This document shows, in pieces, positions 51,187 to 63,900 of a stretch of 64,000 nucleotides of DNA. Positions within the stretch are counted from its first letter, which is position 1. Each line of letters opens with the position of its first letter. Both the position numbers and the translations under genes were made by a program. The notes below the pieces were generated by a model. The model saw only the letters and a program-made list of their open reading frames with translations. It had not been told where the DNA came from and ran no database searches. Source of the stretch: Turnera subulata (taxonomy: Eukaryota > Streptophyta > Magnoliopsida > Malpighiales > Passifloraceae); NCBI GenBank assembly GCA_028386065.3, contig JAKUCV010007354.1:144223-208222 (forward strand). Reading direction: 5' to 3'.

Positions 51187-51398
51187 TGTTATAAAACGTG
51201 TGATTATACTGTGGATGTCACTGTGGATCACTGTTCTACCTAACTAATTTTTGTATATACTATGAAGATGAATGAAAATGATGAGCAACACAGCTCGGTC
51301 CACCCCCCAGCTCCCTTCTTTTTTTCATCTCTTCTCCATTCTTTTTCTTCATCAGAATTTCCCCATTAATGATTCCTATTAATGAATTATTTACAACA
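51187..51398 (+). repeat. 3' LTR of element I
   Basis: 212 bp, nearly identical to 45146-45361. Preceded by a purine tract. Confidence 0.93.
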
Positions 51399-51463
51399 AG
51401 AAGTTCTTTTTAGGAAAAGTCCAATAGTTATGTAAAGGCTAAAGCCAACAAATGAGCCAGAAT

Positions 51464-52022
51464 TAGACCTGGCAATTCGTGTTGTCGTGTCGGGTTCGTG
51501 TCGGGTTGAACAGGTAAACGAGTTCTGATTCTTCAACCCGACCCAACCCATTTAATAATCGTGTCGGGTCGTGTCAAACCCGTTTAATATTGTGTCGGGT
51601 TCGGGTTGACCCGCCGGTTACCTATTAAGTCCAACAAGCCTAAAAACTAATTTGAAATTTTTCTATTTTGCACAAGTCGTTGTATTTTTTAGGCAAATAG
51701 GCATATAATTAAATGTGCTCACATAGAATCATAATGTAATAATATTTTAAAGCATTTGTAAAATTATATTTGGATGATTTTGGTAACTTTGGCCTTAAAT
51801 ATTAAATAAGTCTTACATTGAATCAGGAAAGTATTTATACCTTAAATATAATCGGGTCATAAACAGGTACCCATCGGGTTGGAGGGTCAACCCGCTACCT
51901 GACCTGCTAATTTTCGGGTCGTGTCGGGTCGACCCATTTAACTAAACGGGTTGAAAATCTCTGACCTATACCTGCTAATTTCGTGTCGGGTTGTCGTGTC
52001 AATACCCGTTTTGCCAGGTCTA
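51464..52022. mobile_element. hAT-type MITE
   Basis: Terminal inverted repeats TAGACCTGGCAA at both ends (51464 and 52022), with an exact 8-bp target duplication GCCAGAAT at 51456-51463 and 52023-52030. The 8-bp duplication fits the hAT superfamily. Subterminal regions are crowded with GTGTCGGGT and its complement AACCCGACAC, likely transposase-binding repeats. 559 bp with no ORF, therefore non-autonomous. Confidence 0.92.
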
Positions 52023-52030
52023 GCCAGAAT

Positions 52031-53369
52031 AGCCGTTCTATAATAAACTATTTAGGGGGTGGCAAAGAAAGTAATGTTGACAGAAGGAATTAAAAGTTAT
52101 ATTTACCCCTACAACGTGTTTTTATCAACCTGACTTCTAAATCCTAATCAAATAGAATATTCCAGTTATTCAAAAAATAAATTGCATGGATGGCGAGAGA
52201 GTTGAAAATGAATAATATTCTACGAGAAACCACATCTAGAATGCCGCCCGAGCTTTTCAAGTCATTCTCGCTAATTATTTAATCCCATTAATTACTCTGA
52301 AAAGGGCAAATCCATTTTTAAAACTCTAACTCCAATTTCTGACCAATGATTTGTTTTTAGCTTCCAATAGAAGACTTTTCATTTTAATTTACACACCTTC
52401 AAAAATAAAGTTGTTTATTAGTCGGAAGATGAGTTAATAAGCAGAGTCAACAGGTGAAATATGACTTTCCCAAGGCTTAATCAAATGCATGCATGCTTGG
52501 CCATAAACAATCAAATGATGAAACTGAAAAGAAGAAAAAACACAAACCCCTCATAACCCCACCCACTAACACCACTTATGATGAAATTAATCCCCTCTTT
52601 AGCAACTAATAATAGTGTTTCCTTATTATCAAAAAAAATAATAGTGTTTCCTTAAAAGTATTAAACACATAGATAGTTGTGTCCCCCACGCCTTCGCTTC
52701 CACAACGCAGGCCAACAAATCGTGTCCGTTAAAAGGCTACACGACGTGACCCCCACCATCCACTCCGGTTCTCCCACGTGGCAACTTCCCATCATCTCCT
52801 AGCTCCACGTTTATGCATCCCGGCAAACCGACGTCGCTGAAAGGGAGGGAAAGTAACGGTCTTTCAAAAAACCGAATTAATAATAATAATAATAGTAGTT
52901 GTCATTTTCAGGAAATGTAGAAATAATGGGTTAAATCATATAATTAATTCCGTGTTCTCGATAATTTTAATCCCTCTACCCTACCGTGTTTATATTTTGT
53001 CTCCATATCAATTGATTTTGATTCCTCAAAAGAATTAAACTATTTTTTAGTGTTGGGTTGACGATATGTAAGATTCTTAGAACTATCCTTCACGGGAATT
53101 TTTTTTTAAAAAAAAAAAAATTGGCTAAAATTGATGAAGGAGACTAGTTAAATCAAAATTGAACCAAGTGTTAGCAAATTGGGAAAGAGGGGGCTAAAAT
53201 TATCAACCTAGTGAGTGCATGAGCTAATTAGTGCTTAACCCAAAAAATAATAGGCCGACAAGAGTTTTCAAAAGAGTAAAAGAAAATGAACCATACGAAA
53301 CTCGCGGGAAAGTGTGTTATATAAGCTCGAGGGGAAAAGGAAGAGTGGGTTAGTTTGGCTTCCGTTGAA
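52031..53369. other. Upstream region of the MLKL gene
   Basis: No gene. It contains ACGT-core motifs in 52730-52840: a G-box CCACGTGG (52774-52781) and GACGTG and GACGTC cores nearby. Simple repeats: AAT run (52880-52900) and A runs (53100-53125). Confidence 0.6.
52774..52781. promoter_or_regulatory. G-box CCACGTGG
   Basis: Perfect palindromic G-box about 1.5 kb upstream of the MLKL start codon. bZIP and bHLH factors (for example HY5, PIFs, ABFs) bind this class of site. Whether it acts on MLKL is inference. Confidence 0.4.
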
Positions 53370-53545
53370 ACCGCGACCTGTTCAACATTTTCTGTTCGGT
53401 TTTCCTTTTGGGTTTTCCCTTTGTCCAAAAGGAAAACAGAACAAAAAGAAACACAGCTCTTTTTTTTTTTTTTGACGAGATTAAGGAAAAAAAAATCAGT
53501 TGACAGCAAAAAAAAAATAATGTGAAAAACAGAACAGGTCGCGGT
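53370..53545. repeat. Nested inverted repeats upstream of MLKL
   Basis: Outer arms ACCGCGACCTGTTC (53370-53383) and GAACAGGTCGCGGT (53532-53545) are perfect over 14 bp. Inside, 53394-53411 and 53425-53442 pair over 17 of 18 bases with a 13-base loop. This could be a foldback or MITE-like insertion. No clear target duplication is visible. Confidence 0.75.
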
Positions 53546-53599
53546 CAAATGTTTGGTTTGTCTTCATTCATGCGCTACCCAATTCCGTTAAGGTAACGG

Positions 53600-54300
53600 C
53601 CAACTAGAAAAAAAAAGAATGATACATTACATGATACATGCATACATCATTGTTGTGAAGCATTGGAAATTCCGGTTCTTGGGTTTCTTTCTTATAAATT
53701 GTTGTTCTTTGTTGGATTTCTCTTAGGTACTTGTGTGGAAGCTTTTCTGGATTCCTTGATCGGTCAGTTCTTGCTTTGTATTTTGTTGTTGTTTTTGCTT
53801 TGTCATTTTTGGTTTCTATATATCCGGGATACCCTATACAGATATGGGTTGTTTGATCAGATTGGAGAGGTGTCCGTCGAGTTCTTTTGGGATCGAGAGT
53901 TTCTTGGTGAGAGAAGCAGAAGTTACACCTGAGGTACAGATTACTTAGAAAAAGAAAAAACCCATATTGTATTTTTTTGTTTCTGGTATTATTTGACTGA
54001 GTTGCATCATAAGAAATGGTTGTGTTTTTCTCCTGATGGTCTTTCGTTGATTCTGGTTTACGATACAATTTAATCCTCTTGTGTTTTGTTGTTGCAGATT
54101 TATGTATATTTTTGTTGGTTCTTGTCGCCTGATTTCTTTTTCTCTTTTGTTTTTGTTTTCTTATTTTTTTTTTTCTGTTGTTGCAGGTTCTGATTGATCA
54201 TTTGAAGAAGTTGGATTTTGAAGTTGACAAGAGATTTGCTTTTTGTATCTCCTGGGGTTAAATTCTATTCTGAAAGTTTTCTTCCAATCAGAGCCTTCAA
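53600..54300 (+). promoter_or_regulatory. Probable 5' leader of MLKL with an intron
   Basis: T-rich sequence with donor-like GAG/GTACAG at 53934 and acceptor-like TTGCAG sites ending 54097 and 54186, suggesting a leader intron ahead of the ATG at 54301. An 89-codon hydrophobic frame (53663-53932) lies in this leader; I see no family for it and take it as a chance frame or an upstream ORF. Confidence 0.4.
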
Positions 54301-56577
54301 ATGGAACAATTCCGTCAAGTAGGTGAGGTATTGGGAAGCTTGAAGGCTCTGATGATTTTGCAAGATGACACTCTGATCAATAAGAACCAGTGCTGCTTGC
54401 TGCTGGATGCTTTCAGTTCGGCATTCGCCACAATTGCAGAGGAGATCAAGGAGAACCTGAAGCTAGAAGAGAGGAACAACAAGTGGAAACCTCTTGAAGA
54501 GCCTTTGAGAGAGATCTACAGGGTGTTCAAGGAAGGGGAGCTCTATGTCAAGCGTTGCTTGGATAGCAAAGATTGGTGGGGCAAAGCAATCTGCCTTCAC
54601 CAAAACAAGGATGCCATTGAGTTCCACATCCACAACTTGCTCTCCACTTTTCCTGCTGTGATTGAGGCTATTGAGACTGCTGGAGAGATCTCGGGGCTTG
54701 ACCAAGAGGTGATGCAAAAGAGGAGAGTAATGCTGGCCAAGAAGTACGATCGGGGTTGGAATGATCCTAAACTTTTCCTGTGGAGATTTGGGAAGCAGTA
54801 TTTGGTGACTCAGCAAATCTGGAGTCAAATTGAGAATGCTGTGAAGGAAGATGGGTGGCTTCTTGCCGATGCAATCAAGCAGAAGAGAAAGACAGGATCA
54901 CTTACAAAGACCGAGCAGCGACTGGCAGAACTATTGCTCAAGAAGCTAAATGGAGTAAACTCAGTAAATGGAAAGCTCCCTCTGAGCTCGATATTGACAG
55001 GAGCAGAAGATTATCAACTGAGAAGGCGACTAGGAGGAGGAACTCAGTATAAGGAAATTCATTGGCTGGGGGAGAATTTTGCTTTGAGACAGTTCTCTGG
55101 GGACATTGAGGCACTAGGACCAGAGATCAATAAGTTGCTTGCACTTTCCCATCCTAACATTGTGCAGTTCCTTTCCGGGTTTTATGATGAGGAGAAAAAG
55201 GAATTGTTCCTTCTAATGGACTTGATGACCAAGGACCTTCATTCTCAAATAAAGGAGAATTCCAGCCCAAGAAGACGTGTTCTGTTGCCTATTCCCATTA
55301 TGGTAGATATAATGCTTCAGATTGCAAGAGGCATGGAATTTCTTCATTCGCAAAAAGTTTATGCAGGAGAGCTAAATCCTACAAATGTCTTTCTTAAGCC
55401 AAGGAAGTGCACGGAAGGTTATTTCCATGTAAAAGTCTCAGGGTTTGGTCTAACATCCGTTGAAAATCATCCTGCAAAACACGCATCACCAGAACATTAT
55501 GAAATTGACACTCACATCTGGTATGCCCCGGAGGTCTTGGCTGACCTCGATCAGCCAGGAAAGACACCAGCTCTCAAGTACACAGAGAAAGCAGATGTTT
55601 ACAGCTTTGGGATGGTTTGTTTTGAGCTTTTGTCAGGGAAACTTCCCTTTGAGGATGGACACCTTCATGGAGAGCAGATGATTAAAAATGTAAGAGCAGG
55701 AGAGAGACCATTGTTCCCTTCCATTTTACCAAAATGCCTGGTGAACTTAACCAAGAGATGCTGGCATACCGACCCGAATAATCGTCCAAGTTTCTCGTCC
55801 ATTTGTAGGGTTCTGAGATACATCAAGAAGTCTCTTGCAATGAACCCTTATATTGGCCAGCCCTCCATCCCGTTGCCATTGTCTGATTATTTTGATCTAG
55901 AGGCAGCGTTTTTGAAGAAAAGCCTAGGGGAACTTGCTTCTGATGTTCCTCCAGTTGCAGAAGTTCCATTCCAAATGTTTTCTTACAAGCTTGTGGAGAA
56001 AGAGAAGACTTTCTCGGGCATTAAATTTAAAAATGTGGATGGATCAAGTGATTCGCCGTCTAATGGCAATGATTCCCCGGTTTCTGCAGTGGAGGATCCA
56101 GCTTCACCTGGAGACGATCCAGGTTGTGAACCCCGCAAGGCTGTTTGTTTCGACATGAAGTCAGTTTGCTTCGAGAGAAACATCCCTTCTGATTTGAGGT
56201 CAGTTATGTCTGAACCTCCAGAGAAGAACATTGGGAAGAAACCCGCTGCTCCTGCTGCTACTGGTGTGAAGATCAGAAGAACTAAAACTTTAGGTGAGGA
56301 TTCTATACACATATGCCCTGTGGAAATGTTAGTTTGACATTCATTTTGTTGCTCATTCACTAATGACTTAATCATCATGAATGCTTTATCAGGTTCTCTA
56401 TCAAAGCCAAAACCACCAACACCACCTAAACCGATGCAAACACCAAGGAGAAAAGTACCCGCATGGAATTCTCCAGCGAACAGTCTGAAGATAAGCCGCG
56501 AAAACAGAACCACATTTTCCATCAGCCAATCGAGCCCTAGAAGGACTAGAGCACCTGCAACAAGCACCAGATCCTGA
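54301..56577 (+). CDS. MLKL: Plant MLKL-type protein (HeLo/DUF1221 domain plus pseudokinase)
   Basis: Two coding exons, 54301-56293 and 56393-56577 (intron 56294-56392, GT-AG, phase 1), give 725 residues. Residues 1 to about 150 form the helical HeLo-type N-terminus (Pfam DUF1221 in plants), the membrane-active part in MLKL proteins. A linker follows, then a kinase-fold domain (about 240-520). It is a pseudokinase by sequence. The glycine loop is LGGGTQ, the beta-3 Lys position is Arg263, HRD is replaced by AGE (355-357, no catalytic Asp), the catalytic-loop Lys is Asn359, and DFG is GFG (381-383). The APE motif (YAPEV) is kept. The C-terminal tail is basic and rich in Pro and Ser. In Arabidopsis, plant MLKLs act in TIR-NLR-linked disease resistance and can bind microtubules or membranes. 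It faces SPA2 tail to tail. Unspliced RNA would end at 56337 (678 residues). Confidence 0.93.
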
Positions 56578-57951
56578 GAAAGTGATAGTGTTTTGAATCT
56601 TGTAGGCATGCTTGATGTAGAACTTGTAAAGTTAGAGGAGTTTTTCCTTCGTCTTCGTGTTTTCCCTCCTCTCTCTCTCTCTTCACTCCCTCCATCTCCC
56701 TTCGCAAACTGTTTTCTTGTGGTTCTTGATCATGGCTGTACGGACAAATTTCATTTCCACTCTCACCAAATTTTCCTCTGGCTCGTATTTTTAGTTTCAT
56801 TTCAATTTTGTTATGGCTAATTCTTATTTTATCATAGGCAAAAGTACTAGTTGGTGGACCAACATTCTGCTTTTTCCTTAATTTTAAATCCATCTCCGTA
56901 CAGGAAATCTGTTTTTCTATTACTTTTAGTGTATAACATTGCATGAAAGAATGAATAAACCAATGAACATAAATATCAGTTTTAAGATTAACCAGAAGTG
57001 AAACTCGGAGTGTAAATCGATCAGCGACAAAAGCACGAACCAATGCGTCCAATCGATCAGAGATAAACACAAAAGATGCCTCCGGCGGGGATATTCTTCT
57101 TGTATTAAACAAAATTATAGACATGTTTACCGCACCGGGCAAAGTTTATAAAGCAACTCATCCATTTACACCAGCACGTAACTATAATGGCAAAAAGGAA
57201 TTGCAATATGACACATTCCTTATACAAAAAAAAAAATGTCTAGTAAACAAAATTATCGTATACATCTTCATTTCTTCCTCTGGATATATTTACATCAGCT
57301 AGCCTCTGTACCTACATTAGTCAATTAGATACAACTGAATCAAGGAATCTGATGGATTTTCCTAGTATGTATTGTCTAAGAAAGCTAAGCTTACAACACA
57401 CGGAACCCAAAAAGCTCTCACAAATTACAGGAGTCCGCAAGCAAGTCCTAAGCCTTTTAAGTAGACAAATGTGTGGAACCATTTCGTCGTTCATGCAAAA
57501 GCTGGTTTAGATAGCAGAGTGACAGTCATGACCTATTACATAACATGCCAAATGCCACGAGGGTGCTCTTTTGATATGCTAAAAAGCTGCCCAGAATTGG
57601 CTCATCTCCATAACACATCAACCTACACCATCTTTGTCCGCTATTTCACCCGCAAGTGCGGCAGACCACTTGGCATCTGATTTCCTCTTCAGCCAGCTCA
57701 GTATTACAATCATACTTCATAAAGCAGAGATCTGGAATCAGGAACCATTACCAGATGAAATATTGTAGTTCAGGCAGCTGAAACCTTGTGTCTTTGATAA
57801 ACAGATAAAGACGGAGACCTCAGTTCCTCAGAGATTCTGGGGAAAACCTTCAAGCTTTAGCTTAGAAATAGCTGTTGAAGGAAGAGATTCAGCATGGCAA
57901 TGCAATCCCAAAGCCTCAGTTGCCTGATCATCCTAGGAGCAAACTTTTTCT
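56578..57951. other. Convergent 3' region between MLKL and SPA2
   Basis: 1.37 kb holding the two 3' untranslated regions. No other gene seen. A CT-rich stretch follows the MLKL stop (56660-56700). Confidence 0.6.
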
Positions 57952-60900
57952 CTAGAGCATCTGCAACAATTTTATACATCCACTCGAATTGGCAGCGACA
58001 ACCATGTCTGAGTTCCCCCTCCAGCAGACACTAGAGACAAACTGCCCATTGTCATCATCCGTCTCTTTCCCAGAAATAGGATCAATAGAGCCGAACTTGT
58101 GGGAAGTGATTGGCATAGGCAGCGACCTATAATAAGCATAAACCTGAAAGAACAATAGTGCTTCATGAAATTATAAAATCTTTGCAAACATTTAACACAA
58201 TACTTCACCTACATTCAATTTTTTTCTCTTTAAAACTTTTTAAGAAAATGAACCTCATAATCCTGACTCACAAATTAATGCTCAATTCATAACAACACAA
58301 GTACATTCAAACAGAAATTGAAGCTGTACCTCATTTGTTTCTGATCCACATGCTATATAACCATTTGAAACAGACAGGCCCACAAAGTTCTGAAGGAACA
58401 GGAAACTAGTTAAAACCATTGAAAGGAGTGAAATGTGAGCTGTTTAGCTCTGTAGAATGTAACGAGGCCAGAACTAGAGAAGAACAAAAAATTCTTACCT
58501 TCTCATTGGTATGCCCTCCCAGTGTTAAGCTGCAAGCAGAGGTGGATGTGCCGCCAGAAGAGGTTTTATTAAGATCCCAAATCTTTAACGAATTGTCAGT
58601 GGATGCAGTAACCAGAGTTTCGGAGTCCAAGAATTTCACGTAGCTCACTGCTTTTTCATGGCCAGCCAAAATACACCAGGGGGTTCTAACATTCCGAAGA
58701 TCATAGCAATAGGTTCTGTAATCCGCAGACCCAAAGGCCAGCAAATGAGTGGAGTGAGAAGAGAATTGAACACAGCAGACATTTGCAATGTTCCTGATCG
58801 TGCCTATACTACTTTTCTGCAAAAAAATAAAGAGCAGTGCATGAGCTTTCACTCAAATAACAGAATCAGTATTCAAAGGTTTAAGCAATACCCCCAAAAC
58901 AAAACAAAGAATAAAGAACATTTGGCTCTATTACTCCTTTCACTAACAACATCATTTGGCTCTATAACACCTTTACATGAGTCAAGAACTTGTAATCATC
59001 ATTACCCAAGGTTTACATCATGTTTAGGGATGCAGACAAGGAAGACAGTTTTTAACCACCCTATTTGGCCATCCTCCAAACAAAATCTCTAAATATTTAC
59101 ACAAATCTTTCACTTATGTTGATGGATATTCCTTTACAACAATGAATTTTACCAAACAGTTGAAGGTGAATTGACAGTTTTACTATGGCAAAAACCCAAC
59201 AACTTTCTATACATGGTGATATTACTTCACTCCATGAGTCCCTTCGTTGATAATTGATTATCTGGGAAAGAAAAAGAGAAAAAATAATCAATTTTGCAAC
59301 TTTGATTGAGTAAGACAAGGGACATGCCTCGTTGATGCTCCACAGCTTCACAGAACAATCATCACTTCCGCTGGCTAATTTTGTTGGATACACTGGAGAA
59401 AAGTCAACAGACCAAGCCCTCTTTTCATGCTCATTATACTTACAGATTCCCTGACCGGTACTCGCATCCCATAACTGGAAGTTATCCAACAAAAATAAGA
59501 ACTATGTAAATACAAACTTAAATAACACAGTGAAACTCAGATGGAAACAAAAATAGAAGCAAGCAATATCAGTGTACGTGCAAAAATGCCGTAATGAAAG
59601 GGTATCTACTGATGGCATACCGTATTTTATGCTTCAATAAGTTAAGAAGCTTGCAATGCAAGTAAAATCCTAAGCAGTTCCTGCAGATAGAGTACCTATA
59701 TTTGTTTTCCTTAAACTTTTCCTTAATACTCTTTTTGGAAAGTTTGCGAGACTGATGAAGCCAATTTAGTAACAAGAACAAAGAAGTTTGATTGAGATTA
59801 TCCAGATAAGCGACTAGAAGGTGCTCACAATCACATAAGAAAATTGAAAGACCTCAATCTTCAGCCAAGAATACGAAAATGCTAGAGTCAAAATCTAAGT
59901 CCACTGAGAGTCATAACCTAATGCAGAAAACTCCTACTTTCATCCACAGTTGGCAAGGTTTCGCGTATAAAGTTCATACACAATTTTTATGAGACTCTTT
60001 GTAGGATGTACATACCTTCACTGCACCATCATAGCCAGTTGAAGCAAGATAGTTCTTGATATAGTTGTTCCAGGAAATGCAGCTAAGCTTTGATTCATTT
60101 GACATTTCAATGACTGGGTAATGAATATCAACAGAGTCATTAAAGAGTGAATTAAACTCAAATATCTTTATTTTCTTTGACACTCCAGCAGCAGCAAAAT
60201 AGTCCAAGTCCCGGTCGAAACTCAAAGAGCAGATTACATTTGCAGAATTGTTAAAATCCCCCGTTCTTAGTAGCCCACGCACTTTAAACTTAGTGTAACG
60301 AGCATACTTGCACAACCCATCAAAAAAGGCACCAAGAGAATCAGTAGTATTATGTGTTTCTGTCTCCTCCTGTGCCAAATACCAGTTTTCACGGTGTATC
60401 AATATTTCCCTATCCTGGCGTGTACTGGAAACATTACCAAGCAGTGGGATTTTGGACCTCATGGAGAAATAAGCACTTTCAAGTTGATTGATATTGCTTA
60501 TAAACCTTGTATTACTTGTATTAGAATTAGGTGGTAACTGAGAGAAGGACTTTGAAGTAGCAGGTTCTTTAGGCTCAACTGTACGTTCAGCTCTGTTGAG
60601 ATGGGCAGTGTCAATGGCAGTGTGAGCCAAAGGATTCTTTAGACGGCTTCTTCTCTCAACCTCTTCAAGGTCTGTATCTAAGCACCTAACATCTTCCACT
60701 AACCTAGACGCCTCCTTTTGCTTATGCTCTTTCAATGTAACTAGGAAATGCAACAACAGCTCTGATTCAGCATCATCTTTTTCAATTTTGGATGGCAATT
60801 CTTCTGGGGAAACATTATCAAGTGCAACAATCAACTCAGATTGTAGGATTTCCCTGTCAGGTAACAAGGTCATGAGCTGGTATACATCAGAATCTATAAA

Positions 60901-63900
60901 TTTTGAGAATATGCATCAACATATAAGGCAAGTCAGAAGGCTTGCATTTTCTCACATAGTAAACCAGTTAGAATTCACAAGGGAAGTAGAGAATTATAAC
61001 TACTCCAAACAGATCCAGAGAGTTACAACAAGAAGAGTCCCCTAAAATGAAAAGGAGAGAAAAAGGTAACTTCCAGATTGATTCTCTGTTAAGAACAGAT
61101 TTAGATGTTTATGCAGGAAGAATCTCCACCCCCTGCATGTTTTCTTCGGTTATGACATCCAAACTTTAAACTCATCAAACTAATGGTCAAAGATTCAACT
61201 TCTCTTCATGGTTTCATTGGATATCAGTACAGATCCTCTCTTTTCAAACTTACAAATTTCCTACCTCCCTCAGCAGTCAAAGAACCATCCACCTAAAAGT
61301 TTATGCTAGGTGTAGTCCCAATCTAGGTTATATACCCTTTGCACACCCCCTCAAGTGAAAGCCCCTAGGGGAAATTGATTACCTTGTTGAATTAATCAAT
61401 CAACACCCAAGAAGCAGAGATTTTGAACCCTAATATGTTAAAAGAACCAGTCAACACAAAAGCTATAGCTATTCAATGACTAAGAATAGTGAAATCCTAC
61501 TGCACCAATTCATCCATATCAAGTATGAACAAACTCCGTTTGCACCTCTCACTTTCTCTTCAGCAACTAAAACATCCCCTGTCAGTTGATATGCTATGTT
61601 GAACCAAAACCTCCCATACACCTGGACCATTTTCATTTTTTCTTACATCCTTGAGGCAGCAAAAAACAGATTGAATAAACAAACAGATATGCAGTGACTT
61701 GAAGAGAGTGCAAAAGAAACACCCAATAAGAAGCCTACAAACACCCATAACACACCAGTTTCATTTCGGGACAAGGTGGACAGAGAAAAAGAAGACTGCT
61801 GAGGGTGGGAGAAAAAGAAAAGGAGCAAATCAGGCCAATATTGCAATCATTGAGATAAGGCACCAAGCCTGTGGAAGTGGCAGGACATAATCTTCTTCCA
61901 TAGGCCAATATTGCAATCATTGAGATAAGGCACCAAGCCTGTGGAAGTGGCAGGACATAATCTTCTTCCATTGAATATCAATAATGTTTTGCAACAAAAG
62001 TGGCCAATATTGCAATCATTGAGATAAGGCACCAAGCCTGTGGGAGTGACAGGACATTGTCTTCTTCCATTGAATATCAATAATGTTTTGCAACAAAAGT
62101 GAGTAGAAGAATACAGCCTAGGGCTTTAAAATAGCCGAAAGAGAGGGGGATTAAAATAGTGACGCATGCAGAAATGCACTAGGCAGCAGCATTATCCCAA
62201 ATTCAACTGTACTTTAGAATATATGAGCAACTAGAGGCATCACTTCGCACCGAAATGGCAGTCCTTCCAATCAAGTGACAACATACAAAAAAAGTCATAC
62301 ATAGGCAGCTCATATAATTAGTCAATATAGTGGACTGTTTAGGTTCAATGTTGTCAAATCTCAATTCATAGTCCACAACAAACCAATTTTTTGGGGTCAT
62401 AAAGCATATACACAACAAAGAAAATCAAATATGCAATCAGTTTATAATGCCATTTCCCTGAGTCTAGAAAGATCTAAAGACAAGTTAGTATTACCTAGTT
62501 GTGGGGCGTGATGAAGGTTCAGGATGAAGTAGCCAGAGGCAGAACCCAGCCTCTTTAGGATTTTCCGACAGAAAACTTGGAGGAAGTATTCGGTGACGGA
62601 GGTCTGACATTGCTGTAGCATGTGTTCTTTCAGAGTCAAAACGACCAAGCAACTGAAAGAAATAACCTGAGTTAATCATGTTAACAGACAAGTTCTATTA
62701 TATATCTCCAGTCTAATACAAAAAGGCACATTACAAAAAAAGAGGGACCAGTATAAAGAACAGCTGGAGGGTTTATCAAACAGGCAACAAAAAATCAAGA
62801 AGGATATGCAGACATACTCCATAGCAACCCGACATGTAGCACAGAGAAAAGCCATCAGACAGAATCAAAACAAAGGGAAAGATGAGAAAAAAACTGCACA
62901 ACACTAGTCTACAGTGAAATTTAAGATAGATTAACCTAGGTTGGAAAGCAAGGTCCACTTGAAAAAGAGATAATTCCCGCATATTAGCTCATGCTAGCAC
63001 AATATTCGGAAAACAGGAAGAGGGAATGCTAAATGGTATCTTCACCAGTTACTCCTGAATAAAACTCACGCCCACATGAGACTGACATATAGCGGGAATA
63101 AAGGGCCAGAAGACAAAGGTAATATGATCTCAATGTTTCCCAAAACAACTAAAATTTGGCAAAAATTCCAAGTGACTGAAATTATAAATTTCGCAATGTA
63201 ATAAACATATCGACAAAGATTAAGTACGGTTGTATATAAGAGTGACTCTGCAACCAAGTACAATAGATGTGAAAAAGAAAGCAGATAGAGAAAAATATCT
63301 GCGCACCTCAAATAACAGAATGCCAAGATTATAAATATTCGATGAAACTGTGCAGGTCCCCTCACCCAGCTCCTCAGGGCTTCTGTACCACTTCTCTTCC
63401 AACAGGTTACCAGGCGATATCAATCGCTGATGACCTGAATTCTGAAGCTGAGGGATATTGGACCTGTCCCAAATTCCTAATTCTCGATTTGGATGATGTT
63501 TGTCAGCATCCACAAGAGAATCTTGTCCACCACTTCCATCAACGTCCTCATCACTAGCCCTCAGGCGAGTAAAACCATGTTTTGGTGTAAAATTCGGCCA
63601 CTGCCTTATAGATCCTCCAAACTGACCAAACTTTTGCTTCTTTGTAAACACGCCAACAGTAGGAGATAGTCCATCATCTGATTGCCTTCTTCTAATTAGA
63701 TGATTTTGCAAGTCACGTGTATCTCGATCTGGAGCACTCTCTAATACATCTCGCTGGACAGAACCATGGTATTTAACTTGATTTGACTTCAACAACTTGA
63801 AGCAAGATGGACGTAGCTCAGGCAGTGCAACTCCTTGAGAGTGATAATGATCCACCAGTTCCACAACTCTTCTAAACATACACAAACGTTCATCTTTACT

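Larger units (their letters stand above)
45146..51398 (+). mobile_element. Element I: decayed Ty1/copia retrotransposon
   Basis: Short LTRs at 45146-45361 and 51187-51398 differ by a few bases and small indels; AGAAG flanks both sides (45141-45145, 51399-51403). A primer-site-like CGTTATCAGCACGA follows the left LTR (45362-45375). It does not start with TGG, which fits copia elements primed from an internal part of a tRNA. The purine tract AAGGGAGAG precedes the right LTR. Order is plus. The interior holds copia pol remnants (48786-51120), a LINE fragment and GC-rich leader-like sequence (45480-46150). No intact ORF remains. Confidence 0.9.

Noticed and set aside
53663..53932. 89-codon hydrophobic frame before MLKL
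   Set aside because: T-rich leader sequence, crosses a donor-like site, no family; kept only as a possible upstream ORF.
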